A stretch of DNA of 64,000 nucleotides from CAVTAV01 sp963732795. GTDB taxonomy: Bacteria; Pseudomonadota; Alphaproteobacteria; CAVTAV01. This document shows, one piece after another, positions 18,739-29,102 of this stretch; position 1 is the first letter of the stretch, and every line of letters starts with the position of its first letter. The translations under genes and the position numbers were made by a program. The notes beneath the pieces are model-generated. The model made no database searches, was not told the DNA's origin, and worked only from the letters and a program-made list of their open reading frames with translations. The stretch is taken from positions 930,001 to 994,000 of the forward strand of contig CAVTAV010000002.1 in NCBI GenBank assembly GCA_963732795.1, in the 5' to 3' direction.

Positions 18739-20865
18739 CTATTTCGCCAACGGATTCGGCCGGATCTGGAAATGCACGATCAGCGGCTTCGTCCCCTTGC
18801 CTCCTTCCTTGAGCCAGGGAGTCCGGTCGCCGCTCGTCACCCAGAGCCCCCGCCCCTTCCAACCCGCATTCGGGTCGTCGATCCGGCCCTGCATGCCCTT
18901 CATATAGAAGCCCATGGGATAGGGAATGCGGATGGTGACGAACTTGCCGTTCACCAGGGCATGAACGCCGTCGAACAGGTTGCCGGTCGCGATCGGCACG
19001 TTCTCGCCGAGGCCGAGGGTGTTGTGCTGATCGACCCAGGTGTAATAGCTCGACTCGACGCTTTCGTCCGGCCGGTCGGCGAAGCTCGGACCCGGCAGGC
19101 GATAGAAGCTCCAGCCTTCGGGGCATTGGTCGCCGGTCGCATTCGGGCCGTTCAGCGCGCCCTTGCATTTGCGCCGGTCGAACGAGCCCAAATGCCCGCT
19201 GCCGAGCGACACCCAAACCACGCCATTCCCGTCGATATCGCCGCCACGCACGCCGAAGCCCGGCTCCGGCACGTTATAGACCTCGCCGAGGCTGGTTTGC
19301 GGCGGGTTGTCGCCCGGCACGAGGCGGATGACCGCGCCCGGATATCCGAACGCGGAGGTGCCCCAAATCGAGCCGTCCACCGGGCTCGGCATCACGGCAT
19401 AGAAATTCGCCGGGATACGCTTGTCCTTGGTCGGATCGACCGGCTGGTTCGGCTCGACCCAGGCATCCTGCTTGCCGTTGCCGTTGGTGTCGAGAATGAT
19501 CGGCGCCCAGCCTTCGGAGGCCGCCGCGTCGCCGGTCTCGTCGAACTTCTTGGTGTCGAGCCAGCCGACCACCTGCCCGCCGCCGCTGGTCCAGATCGTG
19601 TCGTCGGCGTCGTAGCCGAACTGCAGGTGATGGGTCGAGAAACAGACATCGATGAATTTGTAATCGCGCGTCTTGGGATCGAACACCGCCATCTGCCGGC
19701 CCGAGCCGTTCAGCGGGAACAGCTTGGCCGACGGCAGGTCCGAACCCTCCTTGCAATAGGCCGGCTCGTTCCGCGGATTGCGGACGCGCGCGGTCAGCCA
19801 CACCCGCCCATCCGATCCCAACATCGGATTATGGATGTTCGCCTTGCTGTCCCAGATACTCTCGTCGCCCCAGGTCGGCGACGGCATGAGCGGCGGCGTC
19901 TCGTCCTCCGACGGCGTATCGGCATCGCGCACCGGCGCATGGAAGGTCGTCGCCGTGTTTGTCTTGGGATCGACGATCGGAAAGTCGTCGGTGCTGAGCT
20001 CCGGCGAGCCGTAAAGCGGCCCATACCCGTTGACGGTCGGGTTCCGGAGATCGGTGCCCGAGAGATCGTGCAGATAGGATTTCGCGCTCGCCCAATCGCG
20101 CACCGTGGCGACGACATCGCGCTCGACGCCGCTCGGGCGATCCGGCTTCTGGGACGGGGTCTCGCCGGTGGCGATGCGGTCCGTCCAATCCGCATAATAT
20201 TTCAGCGGCACGCCGCCCAGGAGCCCGTTCGCGATCTGCACCATGTTGCCGCCCGCCTGGCCGGATTGGATGCGCCGCTGCCAGGCGTCGACCGAATTGT
20301 CGAACTGGCCGAGCGCGGGCTCGAGGGTGCGGGTCGAGGCCTGGCCCAACTGATGGCAGCCGACGCAGCCCATATTCTTGATCCACATCAGATAGCCGTT
20401 CATGCCGCCCGGCACCTTGGCGACCTCATCGGCCTTCGGCAGATGGAGCATCGAATACCAATAGGCCGCCGGATAAACCTTGGCGGCGGTGGCGTCGTCC
20501 TTCGCCAATTCGGCGGTCAGGTTCACATGGGCGCCACGCGTCACGTCGACTGGCGTCGAATCGACGAGCCCGTAGCCGCGCACCCATAGCTTATAGGTCG
20601 CCTCCGGCAGATCCGGCACGACATAGCGGCCGGCATCGTCGGTGACGACGATCTTGGCGAAAAAGGTCGGCAGATCCTTGGTTTCGGCGATCACCCAGAC
20701 ACCGGCTTCGGGGCCGTTCTCGCTGGTCACCACGCCGCCGATATCGTCGGCGTCGAGCGCGATCTCGCTCCCCGCCGACCCGGCCTCCGTCCCCTCTTGC
20801 TTGCCGCACGCCGCCGCCGCGAGGCAGAGCGCCGCCGCGAGTGAAATCCGCAGAATCGCTTTCAT
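18739..20865 (-). CDS. Haem-c lipoprotein with carboxypeptidase-like regulatory domain and propeller-type repeats
   Basis: 708 residues. Lipobox LAAAACG at about 15-21 marks a lipoprotein. A carboxypeptidase-regulatory-like beta domain follows (GGVVTSENGPEAGVWVIAET... DDAGRYVVPDLP...YKLWVRGYG). Then comes a c-type haem motif CVGCHQLGQ and a large region with repeated VWLTARV, IWTSGGGQVVGWLD, SIWGTSAFGYPGAV and VVWVSLGSGHLGSFDR strands, resembling lyase-type (Vgb-like) propellers. The domain mix suggests a cell-envelope oxidoreductase or sensor. I start at 20865 because the upstream ATG lies inside the GGGGGA ribosome site. It is followed by RidA. Confidence 0.8.
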   Translation of the reverse strand: MKAILRISLAAALCLAAAACGKQEGTEAGSAGSEIALDADDIGGVVTSENGPEAGVWVIAETKDLPTFFAKIVVTDDAGRYVVPDLPEATYKLWVRGYGLVDSTPVDVTRGAHVNLTAELAKDDATAAKVYPAAYWYSMLHLPKADEVAKVPGGMNGYLMWIKNMGCVGCHQLGQASTRTLEPALGQFDNSVDAWQRRIQSGQAGGNMVQIANGLLGGVPLKYYADWTDRIATGETPSQKPDRPSGVERDVVATVRDWASAKSYLHDLSGTDLRNPTVNGYGPLYGSPELSTDDFPIVDPKTNTATTFHAPVRDADTPSEDETPPLMPSPTWGDESIWDSKANIHNPMLGSDGRVWLTARVRNPRNEPAYCKEGSDLPSAKLFPLNGSGRQMAVFDPKTRDYKFIDVCFSTHHLQFGYDADDTIWTSGGGQVVGWLDTKKFDETGDAAASEGWAPIILDTNGNGKQDAWVEPNQPVDPTKDKRIPANFYAVMPSPVDGSIWGTSAFGYPGAVIRLVPGDNPPQTSLGEVYNVPEPGFGVRGGDIDGNGVVWVSLGSGHLGSFDRRKCKGALNGPNATGDQCPEGWSFYRLPGPSFADRPDESVESSYYTWVDQHNTLGLGENVPIATGNLFDGVHALVNGKFVTIRIPYPMGFYMKGMQGRIDDPNAGWKGRGLWVTSGDRTPWLKEGGKGTKPLIVHFQIRPNPLAK

Positions 20866-21044
20866 GATCGATGAGTCCCCCAAAATGCCGTTCGACGGGA
20901 TTTAAGCGGTACTCACACTGGAACTGCAGCTTGCGGCATTTAAACACGTGTGTCGATTACGCGGAAGGGGATCGGGCTAGAGCTTTCCGCCCCTAGGCGA
21001 AAGGGCCTATGATGCCCCCGAAGAATCGGCACGCATGGGAGGGG
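20866..21044. promoter_or_regulatory. Divergent promoter region with ACACGTGT palindrome
   Basis: 179 bp between the haem lipoprotein and beta-glucosidase genes. ACACGTGT at 20944-20951 is a perfect 8-bp palindrome that could be an operator. No clear minus-35/minus-10 pair is visible. Confidence 0.3.
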
Positions 21045-22905
21045 ATGGTGCGACGTCGCGATTTTCTGAAGGCCGCCACGGTTCTCGGGGCGTCGGCCCC
21101 AGTCCTGAAGCCGGGCCGGCTATGGGCACAGGCCGCGCCGATGGAATTTTCGAGCTTCGACAAGCAGGTAAAGCCGCTTCTCGCCCGCATGACCTTGGAC
21201 GAGAAACTCGGCCAGATGACCCAGGCGGAGCTCGACAAGCTCGAGAATCTGTCCGACATCGCGACTTATTTTCTGGGCTCGGTCCTGAGCGGCGGCAATG
21301 CCGATCCCAAGGCCGGGAACGGGCTCGACGACTGGACCAAGTCCGTCGACGCGACCATCGCCGAGAGCCTCAAGACGCGGCTCGGCATCCCGATCCTCTA
21401 CGGCGCCGATGCGGTCCACGGCCACAGCAACGTGATCGGCGCGACGATCTTCCCGCACAATGTCGGCCTCGGCTGCACGCGCAATCCCGGGCTGGTCGAG
21501 GAGATCGGCCGGGTGACCGCGCTCGAAGTCCGCGCGACCGGCATCCAGTGGACCTTCGCGCCCTGCATCGCCGTCGCGCGGGACGACCGCTGGGGCCGGA
21601 CCTATGAGAGCTTCTCCGAGGATCCCAACGTCGTAACCGCGCTCGGCGCGGCGGCGGTACGCGGGCTGCAATCGGGCGGGCTTTCGAATCCCCAGGCGGT
21701 GCTGGCCTGCGCCAAGCATTATGTCGGCGACGGCGCCACCAAATTCGGATCGGTCAAGCGGCGCGACGGCACGGGCGGCATCGACCAGGGCGACGCCGAG
21801 ATCTCGGAGGGCGAGCTCCGGCGGCTTCACCTGCCCGGCTATCTCGCCGCCGTGGTCGCGGGCACCGGCTCGATCATGGTGTCGTACAATTCGTGGAACG
21901 GCGTGAAGGTGTCCGGCATCAAGAAGCTGCTCACCGACGTCCTCAAGGACGAGCTCGGCTTCGAAGGCTTCCTGGTTTCGGATTATTACGCCATCCGCCA
22001 GATCGATCCCGACTTCAAGACCGCCGTCAAAATGTCGATCAATGCCGGCATGGACATGGCCATGGAGCCCGCCGGCTACAAGCAGTTCATCGGCACGTTG
22101 AAGGAGTTGGTGAACGACGGCGGCGTGCCGATGGCACGGATCGACGACGCGGTGACCCGCATCCTCCGCGTCAAGGCGGCCATGGGCTTGCTCGACAAAT
22201 CCCGCAACCAAGTCGCCGACAAGAGCCTGCATCAAAGCTTCGGCTCGCCGAAGCACCGCGCCGTCGCGCGCCGGGCGGTGCAGGAATCGCTGGTGCTCCT
22301 GAAGAACAGCCCCGGCGTGCTGCCGATCGCCAAGGCCGAAAAGCGCATCCATCTCGCGGGGCGCGGCGCGGACGATATCGGAATCCAATGCGGCGGCTGG
22401 ACCATCAAATGGCAAGGCGCGCCCGGCCAGGTCACCAAAGGCACGACTATCTTCGAGGCCATGAAGGCGACGGCGGGCAAGGGCGTCGAGGTCACCCACA
22501 GCGTCGACGGCGCCGGCATCAAGCGCGGTGATGTCGCCATCGCGGTGGTCGGTGAGCTGCCCTATGCCGAGGGCGTCGGCGATCGCGCGGATCTTCTCCC
22601 TAACCAAGGACGACATCGCCCTCGTGGAGCACCTGAAGCGCCTCGCCTCTTCCGTCGTGGTCGTCGTGCTCTCCGGCCGCCCGATGATCCTCGGCCCCGT
22701 CCTCGACATGGCCGACGCCATCGTCGCCGCCTGGCTCCTTGGCACCGAGGGCCAGGGCGTCGCCGACGTCCTGTTCGGCACCGTCCCGCCCAAAGGCAAG
22801 CTCAGCCGCACCTGGCCGAAGACCACCGCCCAGGAGCCGATCAATATCGGCGACGAGCATTACGACCCGCTTTTTCCTTATGGCTTCGGGCTGACCTATT
22901 CCTGA
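21045..22905 (+). CDS. Tat-exported GH3 beta-glucosidase, one frameshift
   Basis: About 620 residues after repair. RRRDFLKAATVLGAS is a twin-arginine signal, so it is exported folded. GH3 N-terminal barrel: MTLDEKLGQMTQ, IPILYGADAVHGHSNVIGATIFPHNVGLG, GIQWTFAPCIAVARDDRWGRTYESF, CAKHYVGDG and nucleophile Asp in GFLVSDYYAI. C-terminal domain: LLKNSPGVLPI and VVVVLSGRPMIL, ending PLFPYGFGLTYS. An extra base near 22576 (RADL-SLTKDD) breaks the frame. It should release glucose from cello-oligosaccharides or beta-glucan. GTG 21048 or ATG 21009 are alternative starts. It converges on a glucose-type ABC operon. Confidence 0.9.
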
Positions 22906-22908
22906 GAT

Positions 22909-23028
22909 CGTCATCGCGAGGAGCGGTACGCGTCGTCCGGCCTTCGCAGCCGAAGTGGCTGGCTCGGCGGAGTAGGCTGGCGATCCAGGCAAACTGGATT
23001 GCCGCGCCCCTCCGGGGTTCGCAATGAC
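22909..23028. repeat. Dispersed palindromic element (CGTCATCGCGAG...GCAATGAC)
   Basis: Outer arm CGTCATCGCGAGGAGCGG, inner hairpin GATCCAGGC...CTGGATTGC and closing GGGGTTCGCAATGAC. It has the same architecture as the copies at 35303-35379 and 43121-43204. It lies between two convergent genes. Confidence 0.75.
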
Positions 23029-23033
23029 CTATC

Positions 23034-23738
23034 CTAACCGAGCCACCGAAACGACCGCTCGACGAACGCCCGGCCATCGGCCTGTTGCCAATCCCCATGC
23101 GCCATAATGACTTGCACAGGATTCCACCCCAGCACCTTGTCCCGCGCGGCCCGCGCCGGCCCCTTCTTGCGGAACGACAGGCGCCATTCCCGTGGCGCGC
23201 CGGGCGCATGAGCCGTGATGCCGTCGAGCCGGGCGATCGCGCGGGCCCACCAGCTCCAATGACGGCGCAGGAAGGCATCGCTGAAATTCTCGATGAGGTC
23301 GCCGAGAATCACCGTGCGCGAGGCGCGGTGGAAGAACACGATCTCGTCCAGAAAGGCCGAGCCGCGAAACCAGGCCTGATCGATATCGCCGGCCCAGGCG
23401 GGCGGCGGCGCGTCGGTGAGGGCATCCTGGAAGGCGAGATCCTTGCGCTTGTCGATGGTCGTCTGCGGCCCCCAAAGCCGCGCATCGGGATAGGGCCCGA
23501 GCCAATCCTGCAGAAAGAGATGATGGATCTTGTTCGGGCTGACCAGATGCCCCACCGGGCCGAGCGCATTGATCTCGTCGAAGAGATCGGGCGACGGCTT
23601 GATCGGCGACCAGATCCAGAGACTGCGGTCGCCAAGCCGGACGATCACGGACCGCGTCGGATAGGGGAAGCCGTAGAAGCTGACGAGCCCGCCTTCCGCG
23701 AGCCAGATGTCCTTGCCGACGGATTCCAGGATCGCCAT
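23034..23738 (-). CDS. DUF4336 domain protein (metallo-beta-lactamase-like fold)
   Basis: 234 residues. Recognisable DUF4336 features: WLAEGGLVSFYGFPYPTRSVIVRL at the start, HLVSPNKIHHLFL in place of the HxHxDH loop, and EIVFFHRASRTVILGDLIENF. The fold resembles metallo-beta-lactamases without the usual full zinc set; function unknown. The ATG at 23738 lies four bases after the stop of the ABC ATPase gene, so it is the last gene of the sugar-transport operon, though nothing known links it to sugar uptake. Confidence 0.82.
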   Translation of the reverse strand: MAILESVGKDIWLAEGGLVSFYGFPYPTRSVIVRLGDRSLWIWSPIKPSPDLFDEINALGPVGHLVSPNKIHHLFLQDWLGPYPDARLWGPQTTIDKRKDLAFQDALTDAPPPAWAGDIDQAWFRGSAFLDEIVFFHRASRTVILGDLIENFSDAFLRRHWSWWARAIARLDGITAHAPGAPREWRLSFRKKGPARAARDKVLGWNPVQVIMAHGDWQQADGRAFVERSFRWLG

Positions 23739-23742
23739 GGCG

Positions 23743-24858
23743 TCACCCGATCCGCCGCTCGGTCTTGGCGTCGAAGAACACGGCCTTGTCGAGATTGAAG
23801 GCGAGCGGCACCACATCGCCTGGAGAGACGGCGGCATCGGCGCGGAGTTGCGCGATCGTCTCCTTGCCGCCGAGATGGGTCACCACATAAGTATCCGCGC
23901 CGGCGGGCTCGACGACCTCGATCTGACACTTGGCGGTCGCGATCAGCGCCGCGCCGCTATCCGCGCTTTCGGCGTCGGTCAGCGCCTCGGGGCGAATGCC
24001 GAAGATGATGTCCCGGCCGACATGGGCGGCGAGATTGGGCCGGGAGTTGCCGAGGTCGAGCCGCAGCACCGAGCCGACGCCCCGTTGCAGCATCAGGGTC
24101 ATCGAATCCTCGGAGCCTTCGAGCGTCGCCGGCACGAGGTTCATGGGCGGCGCGCCCATGAAGTCTGCGACGAATAGGTTGCTCGGCCCGTTATAGATGT
24201 CGGCGGGCGGACCGAATTGCTGGATCGTCCCGTCCCTGATGACGGCGATCTTGGTCGCGAGCGTCATGGCCTCGATCTGGTCGTGGGTGACATAGACGAT
24301 GGTCGCCTTCATCCGCTGGTGCAGGCGCTTGATCTCCGTGCGCATCTCGACCCGGAGCTTGGCATCCAGATTCGACAGCGGCTCGTCGAACAGAAAGAGC
24401 TTCGGCTTTCTCACAAGCGCGCGCCCCATGGCGACCCGCTGCCTCTGCCCGCCCGAAAGCTGCCCGGGCTTTCGGTCCAGTAGTTGGCCGATCCGCAAGG
24501 TCTCCGCCACCGCCTTCACCGCGGCGTCGCGTTCCGGCTTTGCCACCTTCCGCATCTCCAGCCCGAACGCGATGTTCTGGCGCACGGTCATGTTCGGGTA
24601 GAGCGCATAGGACTGGAACACCATCGCGATGTCGCGCTCGGAGGGGTGCACGGCATTCACAACCCTCCCCTCCATCGCGATCTCCCCACCGGTGGCGGAT
24701 TCGAGCCCGGCGATGCAGTTCAGCAACGTCGACTTGCCGCACCCCGACGGCCCGACCAGGACCAGGAATTCCCCCGGCTCGATCGCCAAGGTCACATCCT
24801 TCAGCGCCGCGACGGCGCCGTAGGATTTGGTCAAGCTGCGGAGTTCGAGGAACGCCAT
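23743..24858 (-). CDS. Sugar ABC transporter ATP-binding protein (UgpC/MsmK type)
   Basis: 371 residues. Walker A GPSGCGKST, Q-loop VFQSYALYPNMTV, signature LSGGQRQRVAMGRAL, Walker B LFLFDEPLSNLDAKLR and H-loop VTHDQIEAMT are intact, followed by the C-terminal TOBE-type domain (FMGAPPMNLVPA) of carbohydrate importers. It energises uptake through the two adjacent permeases. Unlike its operon neighbours it has no frameshift. It starts three bases after the upstream permease stop. Confidence 0.95.
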   Translation of the reverse strand: MAFLELRSLTKSYGAVAALKDVTLAIEPGEFLVLVGPSGCGKSTLLNCIAGLESATGGEIAMEGRVVNAVHPSERDIAMVFQSYALYPNMTVRQNIAFGLEMRKVAKPERDAAVKAVAETLRIGQLLDRKPGQLSGGQRQRVAMGRALVRKPKLFLFDEPLSNLDAKLRVEMRTEIKRLHQRMKATIVYVTHDQIEAMTLATKIAVIRDGTIQQFGPPADIYNGPSNLFVADFMGAPPMNLVPATLEGSEDSMTLMLQRGVGSVLRLDLGNSRPNLAAHVGRDIIFGIRPEALTDAESADSGAALIATAKCQIEVVEPAGADTYVVTHLGGKETIAQLRADAAVSPGDVVPLAFNLDKAVFFDAKTERRIG

Positions 24859-24861
24859 CGC

Positions 24862-25717
24862 CTACCCCTTCACCGCGCCGGCCATCAGCCCGCGGACGAA
24901 ATAGCGTCCCGACACAATATAGACCACCAGCGTCGGCAGCGCCGCCAGGATCGCGGCGGCGAAATGGACGTTGTATTGCTGACCGCCGCCGGAGGAGTTC
25001 ACCAGGTTGTTGAGGGCGACCGTCACGGGCAGGGAATCGAAATCCGCGAACGAGACGCCGAACAGGAAGTCGTTCCAGATATTGGTGAATTGCCAGATCA
25101 CGGTCACCACGATGATGGGGCCTGACGACGGCAGAAGAATACGCCAGAAGATGCGGAAGAAGCCCGCGCCGTCGATCTGGGCCGCACGGACCAGCTCGTC
25201 CGGAAAGGCGGCGTAGAAATTGCGGAAGAACAGGGTCGTGAAGCCGAGGCCGTAAACGATGTGGATCAGGATCAGGCCGGGGATCGTGCCCGCGAGCCCT
25301 AAGAACCCGAGCACGCGCGCGGCCGGGAATCAGCACGATCTGGAACGGGATGAAGCAGGCGAACAGCATCAGGGAGAAGATCACCGTATCGCCCTTGAAG
25401 CGCCATTTGGTCAGCACATAGCCGTTGAAAGCGCCGAGAAACGCCGAGATCGCGACGGCCGGCACGACGATCATGATCGAATTCAGGAAATAGGGCTCCA
25501 GCCCCTTCGCCGAAACGCCGATCTGCGCGCTCGACCATGCCTCGGCCCAGGGTTTCAGCGTGAAGACATGGGGCAGCGCCAGGATGTCGCCGGATTGGAT
25601 TTCGCCCAAGCGGCTTCACCGAATTCACCAGCATCACAAAGAGCGGCAGCAGATAGGCGAGCCGCGAGCACGATCAGCACGGCGTAGAGACCGGAGCGGA
25701 CGGAAACGCGCGCTCAT
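24862..25717 (-). CDS. Carbohydrate ABC permease, MalG-like (GtsC type), about four frameshifts
   Basis: The conceptual protein is about 284 residues with six membrane helices. Fragments in different frames join as MSARFRP-SGLYAVLIVLA-LAYLLPLFVMLVNSVKPLG-EIQSGD, then SIMIVVPAVAISAFLGAFNGY, FIPFQIVLIP-ARVLGFLG, and the EAA-like loop ELVRAAQIDGAGFFRIFWRI. Extra single bases near 25318 (CC), 25610 (GG), 25660 (GG) and 25697 explain all four breaks. The ATG at 25717 overlaps the stop of the other permease (ATGA). Conservation between breaks argues for sequence errors, but real decay cannot be excluded. Confidence 0.75.
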
Positions 25718-26637
25718 GCCGGCTTCCGCTCGCGCATCTCGGAATAGAGATACGGGATAATGATCGAGGTCACCATCACCAGCATGATGATCGCCGAGGA
25801 CGCGCCGATGCCCATCTGGTTGCGGGTGAAGGTGTAGGAATACATGAAGGTAGCGGGCAATTCGGTCGCCCGGCCCGGCCCGCCGCCGGTCATCGCGATC
25901 ACGAGGTCGTAGGATTTGATCGCGAGATGGGCGAGCACGACGAAGGCCGAGAGGAAGGCCGGCCGCATCAGCGGGATGATGATCCGGCGATAGATGGTGA
26001 CTTTCGAGGCGCCGTCGATTTGGGCGGCCTTGCAGGATCTCGTTGTCGATGCCGCGCAGCCCCGCCAGGAACATCGCCATCACGAAGCCGGAGGTCTGCC
26101 AGACGGCGGCGATGACGAGGGTGTAGATCGCGAGATGGCGGTCCTTGATCCAATCGAAATGGAAGCTCGCCCAGCCCCAATTGATGCATGGCTTGCTCGA
26201 GGCCGATGCCGGGATCGAGGAACCATTTCCAGGCGATGCCGGTGACGATGAAGGAGATCGCCATCGGATAGAGATAGATCGGCCGCAGCGCGCCTTCCGC
26301 GCGGATCTTCTGGTCGAGGAGAATGGCGAGGGTCAGCCCGATCGCGGTCGCAGATCACGATATAGAGGCTGCCGAAAATCGCCAGATTTCTCAAGCGCGA
26401 CGTCCACCAGTACGGCAGCTGGACACAGCTTGACGTAGTTCTCGAACCCGACCCAGCCGTAGGACGGCAGCATCTGGGAGTCCGTCAGCGAGAGATAGGC
26501 GGTGTACAGGATGAAGCCGTAGACGAAGACCAGGACCAGCGCGAAGCTCGGCGCCAGCACGCATCGCGGCACGATGGAGTCACCGAGCGGGTCGGCATGG
26601 ATCCCGCAGCCGGCTCGGCACGATGCGCGTTGCGCAT
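25714..26637 (-). CDS. Carbohydrate ABC permease, MalF-like (GtsB type), several frameshifts
   Basis: About 300 residues once joined. In order, in alternating frames: VLAPSFALVLVFVYGFILYTAYLSLTD, SYGWVGFENYVKL, RNLAIFGSLYIVI, MAISFIVTGIAWKWFLDPGIGLE, MAMFLAGLRGIDNEI, the loop AAQIDGASKVTIYRRIIIPLM, and AIKSYDLVIAMTGGGPGRATE with MYSYTFTRNQMGIGASSAI. This is a classic inner-membrane sugar permease. Breaks lie near 26036, 26178, 26347, 26425 and 26570. The start is uncertain; I use the ATG at 26637. It is coupled by ATGA to the second permease. Confidence 0.65.
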
Positions 26638-26716
26638 GAGCGCCTGATGGCCACAATCGCGCTCTCGCTAATTCCGGCGGGACTCGACGGCGCTCCGCCG
26701 GCAGGCCCGACGCTCG

Positions 26717-27959
26717 TTACTGGCGGCCGCACCGTGGAGCTTCGGCGCTGTCGGTCGATATCGCCGTTGAAGATGCCGGTGACGACGTCGTAGATCGCGT
26801 TCTTGATCGCGGCGGGAACGGCATAGCCGTGGGCCATGGAGCCGAACAGCGTGCCGTTCTGGTTGGCTTCCTTGAGGTCGGCCATGCCCTTCTTGCCGCA
26901 GGCATCGAAGTCTGGTGTCGGGCACGTCGGTGCGGGCCGGGACCGAGCCTTTGACGATGTTGAAAGCCTGTGGAACTTCGGTGTCTTCGACGGCCTTGGC
27001 CATCGCGAGCTGCGCCGCCTGCTTGTCCTCGCCGCCTTGAACATCACGAACTGGTCGGAGTTGAACGTCACCGCGCCTTGGGTGCCGGGGAAGCGGATGC
27101 AGACGAAGTCCTCGCCCGGCTTCTTGCCGGCCGCAGGAATTCGCCCTTGGCCCAGTCGCCCATCATCTGCATCCCGGCCTTGCCCTGGATGACCATGGCG
27201 GAGGCGAGATTCCAGTCGCGGCCGGAAAAGTTCGCGTCGACATAAGACGCGCAGCTTGACGATGCCGCGTGAACGCCTCGGCCATTTGTCGCGCCTCAGC
27301 GCGGCGGGATCGAGCGTCGATGAAGGCTTTCTTGTAGAAATCGGTGCCGAGCCCGGAGCACGATGGCGTCGAACATCGTCGCCTCCTGCCAGGGCTGGCC
27401 GCCCTGGGCGAGCGGCGATGATGCCCTTGGCCTTCATCTTGTCGAGCACGGCGATGAGCTGGTCCCAATTCGTCGGCGGTTTGCCGCCGACGGCGTCGAG
27501 CGCGGTCTTGTTGATCCACAGCCAGTTGGTGGAGTGAACATCGACGGGCGCGCGCGATCCAATGGCCGTCATATTTCGAAAAACTCTGTATTGCCCGCGG
27601 GATAACCGCATCCCAGCCTCCGGTCCGGCGACGGAATCGAGGTTGCGCGAGCACGCCCTGCTTTGCCCAATCGGTGATGTCGAAGCCCAGCATCTGCGCG
27701 GCGGTGGGCGGATTGCCCGCGGTAACACGGGCCCGCAGCACGGTCATTGCCGGCTCGCCGCCGCCGCCGGCGACCGGCATATCCTGCCAGCCGATTCCCT
27801 CCGTTTTGAGATGCTTGCTTGAGCACATTCAGCGCCGCGGCCTCGCCGCCGGAGGTCCACCAATGCAGCACCTCGACCTTGTCCGGCGGCGTGCGAGATC
27901 GCCGAAGAACCGCAAAGAACGCCCGAAATGACCGCGCAAACACCCAAGAACCGCTTCAA
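26717..27959 (-). CDS. Glucose/mannose-type ABC substrate-binding protein (GtsA type), many frameshifts
   Basis: The span fits a ~415-residue binding protein. It starts at a TTG (27959) after a GAGGG site with a clear signal peptide (LKRFLGVCAVISGVLCGSS...SHA). Family stretches follow in alternating frames: DKVEVLHWWTSGGEAAAL, GWDAVIPRAIQSFSKYDGHW, VDVHSTNWLWINKTALDAVG, GKKPGEDFVCIRFPGTQG, AVTFNSDQFVMFK and LFGSMAHGYAVPAAIKNAIY. These match glucose/mannose-binding proteins. At least a dozen breaks occur, e.g. an extra G at 27893, against none in the ATPase gene. The stop is taken as TAA at 26717. Confidence 0.65.
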
Positions 27960-28059
27960 AGCACCCTCGCTTCCTCGTTTTTCCTGTGGCTTTTCGGGCG
28001 ATTTTACGCGATTTCGGGCCGGAATCGACCCCAAAATGACAGCGTTGTCACAACTCCGG

Positions 28060-28833
28060 CTAGTTCGCGGGATACCAATCCCGCAACCGGACGTCGATAT
28101 CCTTGTCCTTCGCCTCGACCATCTGGGCGAACGCCTTCACGTCGCTGCCGCGCGAGTGATACGGATAGACGATCTTCGGCTTGAACGCGAGGACCGCATC
28201 GGCGGCGTGATCGATGTCCATCGTATAGGGCAGGTTCATGCAGACGAAGGCGACGTCGATGTTCTTGAGCGCGCGCATTTCGGGGATGTCCTCGGTGTCG
28301 CCGGAGATATAGACGCGCTTGCCGCCGATGGTCAGCACATAGCCGTTGTCCCGCCCCTTGGGATGGAACTTGAGCCGGTCGGCCGTCGTGTTGTAGGCGG
28401 GCACCGCTTCGACATCGATGCCCATGACCGTCGCGCGGGTACCGTTCGCCATCACCGCGGTCTTGGGCTGGAGGTCGGCCGGCATCTTGTCGTAGACGTC
28501 CTTGGGCGCGACGATCTTGGTGTCGGATTTCACGATCGCGGACAAGGTCGCGGGATCGAAATGGTCACCGTGCTGATGGGTGATGAAGATGAGATCCGGC
28601 TTCGGCAACGCCGAATACCGCGCCGCGCCGCCGACCGGATCGACATAGACCGTCTCTCCGTTCCAGCCCATCGCGAAGCTCGCATGATTGATCGGCTGAA
28701 TATGCAGATCGCCCTTCGAGGTCACGATCACATCCCCGCCAACCATCGGCTCCGCCGCCTGCACGACGCCGGCAACAGCCAACCCGGCCACGACCGCCAA
28801 ACCTCCTAGAACTCTCGCTGCAAATTTCGTCAT
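28060..28833 (-). CDS. Secreted metallo-beta-lactamase-fold hydrolase
   Basis: 257 residues with a signal peptide (about 1-25, cut after VQA). THQHGDHFD is the HxHxDH zinc motif; GKRVYISGDTEDIPEM supplies the bridging Asp and YPYHSRGSD the last His. It resembles UPF0173-type metal-dependent hydrolases, exported to the periplasm here. The ATG at 28833 follows GGGAGAAGGGG; upstream ATGs would spoil the signal peptide. Substrate unknown. It is the last core-type gene before the AT-richer island. Confidence 0.88.
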   Translation of the reverse strand: MTKFAARVLGGLAVVAGLAVAGVVQAAEPMVGGDVIVTSKGDLHIQPINHASFAMGWNGETVYVDPVGGAARYSALPKPDLIFITHQHGDHFDPATLSAIVKSDTKIVAPKDVYDKMPADLQPKTAVMANGTRATVMGIDVEAVPAYNTTADRLKFHPKGRDNGYVLTIGGKRVYISGDTEDIPEMRALKNIDVAFVCMNLPYTMDIDHAADAVLAFKPKIVYPYHSRGSDVKAFAQMVEAKDKDIDVRLRDWYPAN

Positions 28834-29102
28834 CGCCCCTTCTCCCACGATGTTGACGCGCGCGCCCGCGCTTGTCGTTACGTGCGCAATTGTTGCAGCG
28901 GGGCGGGGGTAAATCAATTGGGGTGTTTGATGGGTGCTGGCCGGGCCCGCTCCGACTTTTCGCCAAACGCGGCTCAGAGAGTATCATCAAACCCCTACCA
29001 TTTGGCGCCGGCTCTTTCTCAATGACCCTTCGTCACTTTGTGCTACCATAAGACGAGCGTCTAATTGGCTCATTGTACAACTTTACATTGGAGGCGGCTG
29101 GC

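Noticed and set aside
18772..20589. 605-residue frame opposite the haem lipoprotein
   Set aside because: Shadow; the sense frame has a lipobox, CxxCH and ribosome site.
22600..22992. Separate gene at the end of the beta-glucosidase
   Set aside because: The C-terminal GH3 domain is in the + frame after a one-base shift; the antisense frame has no motif.
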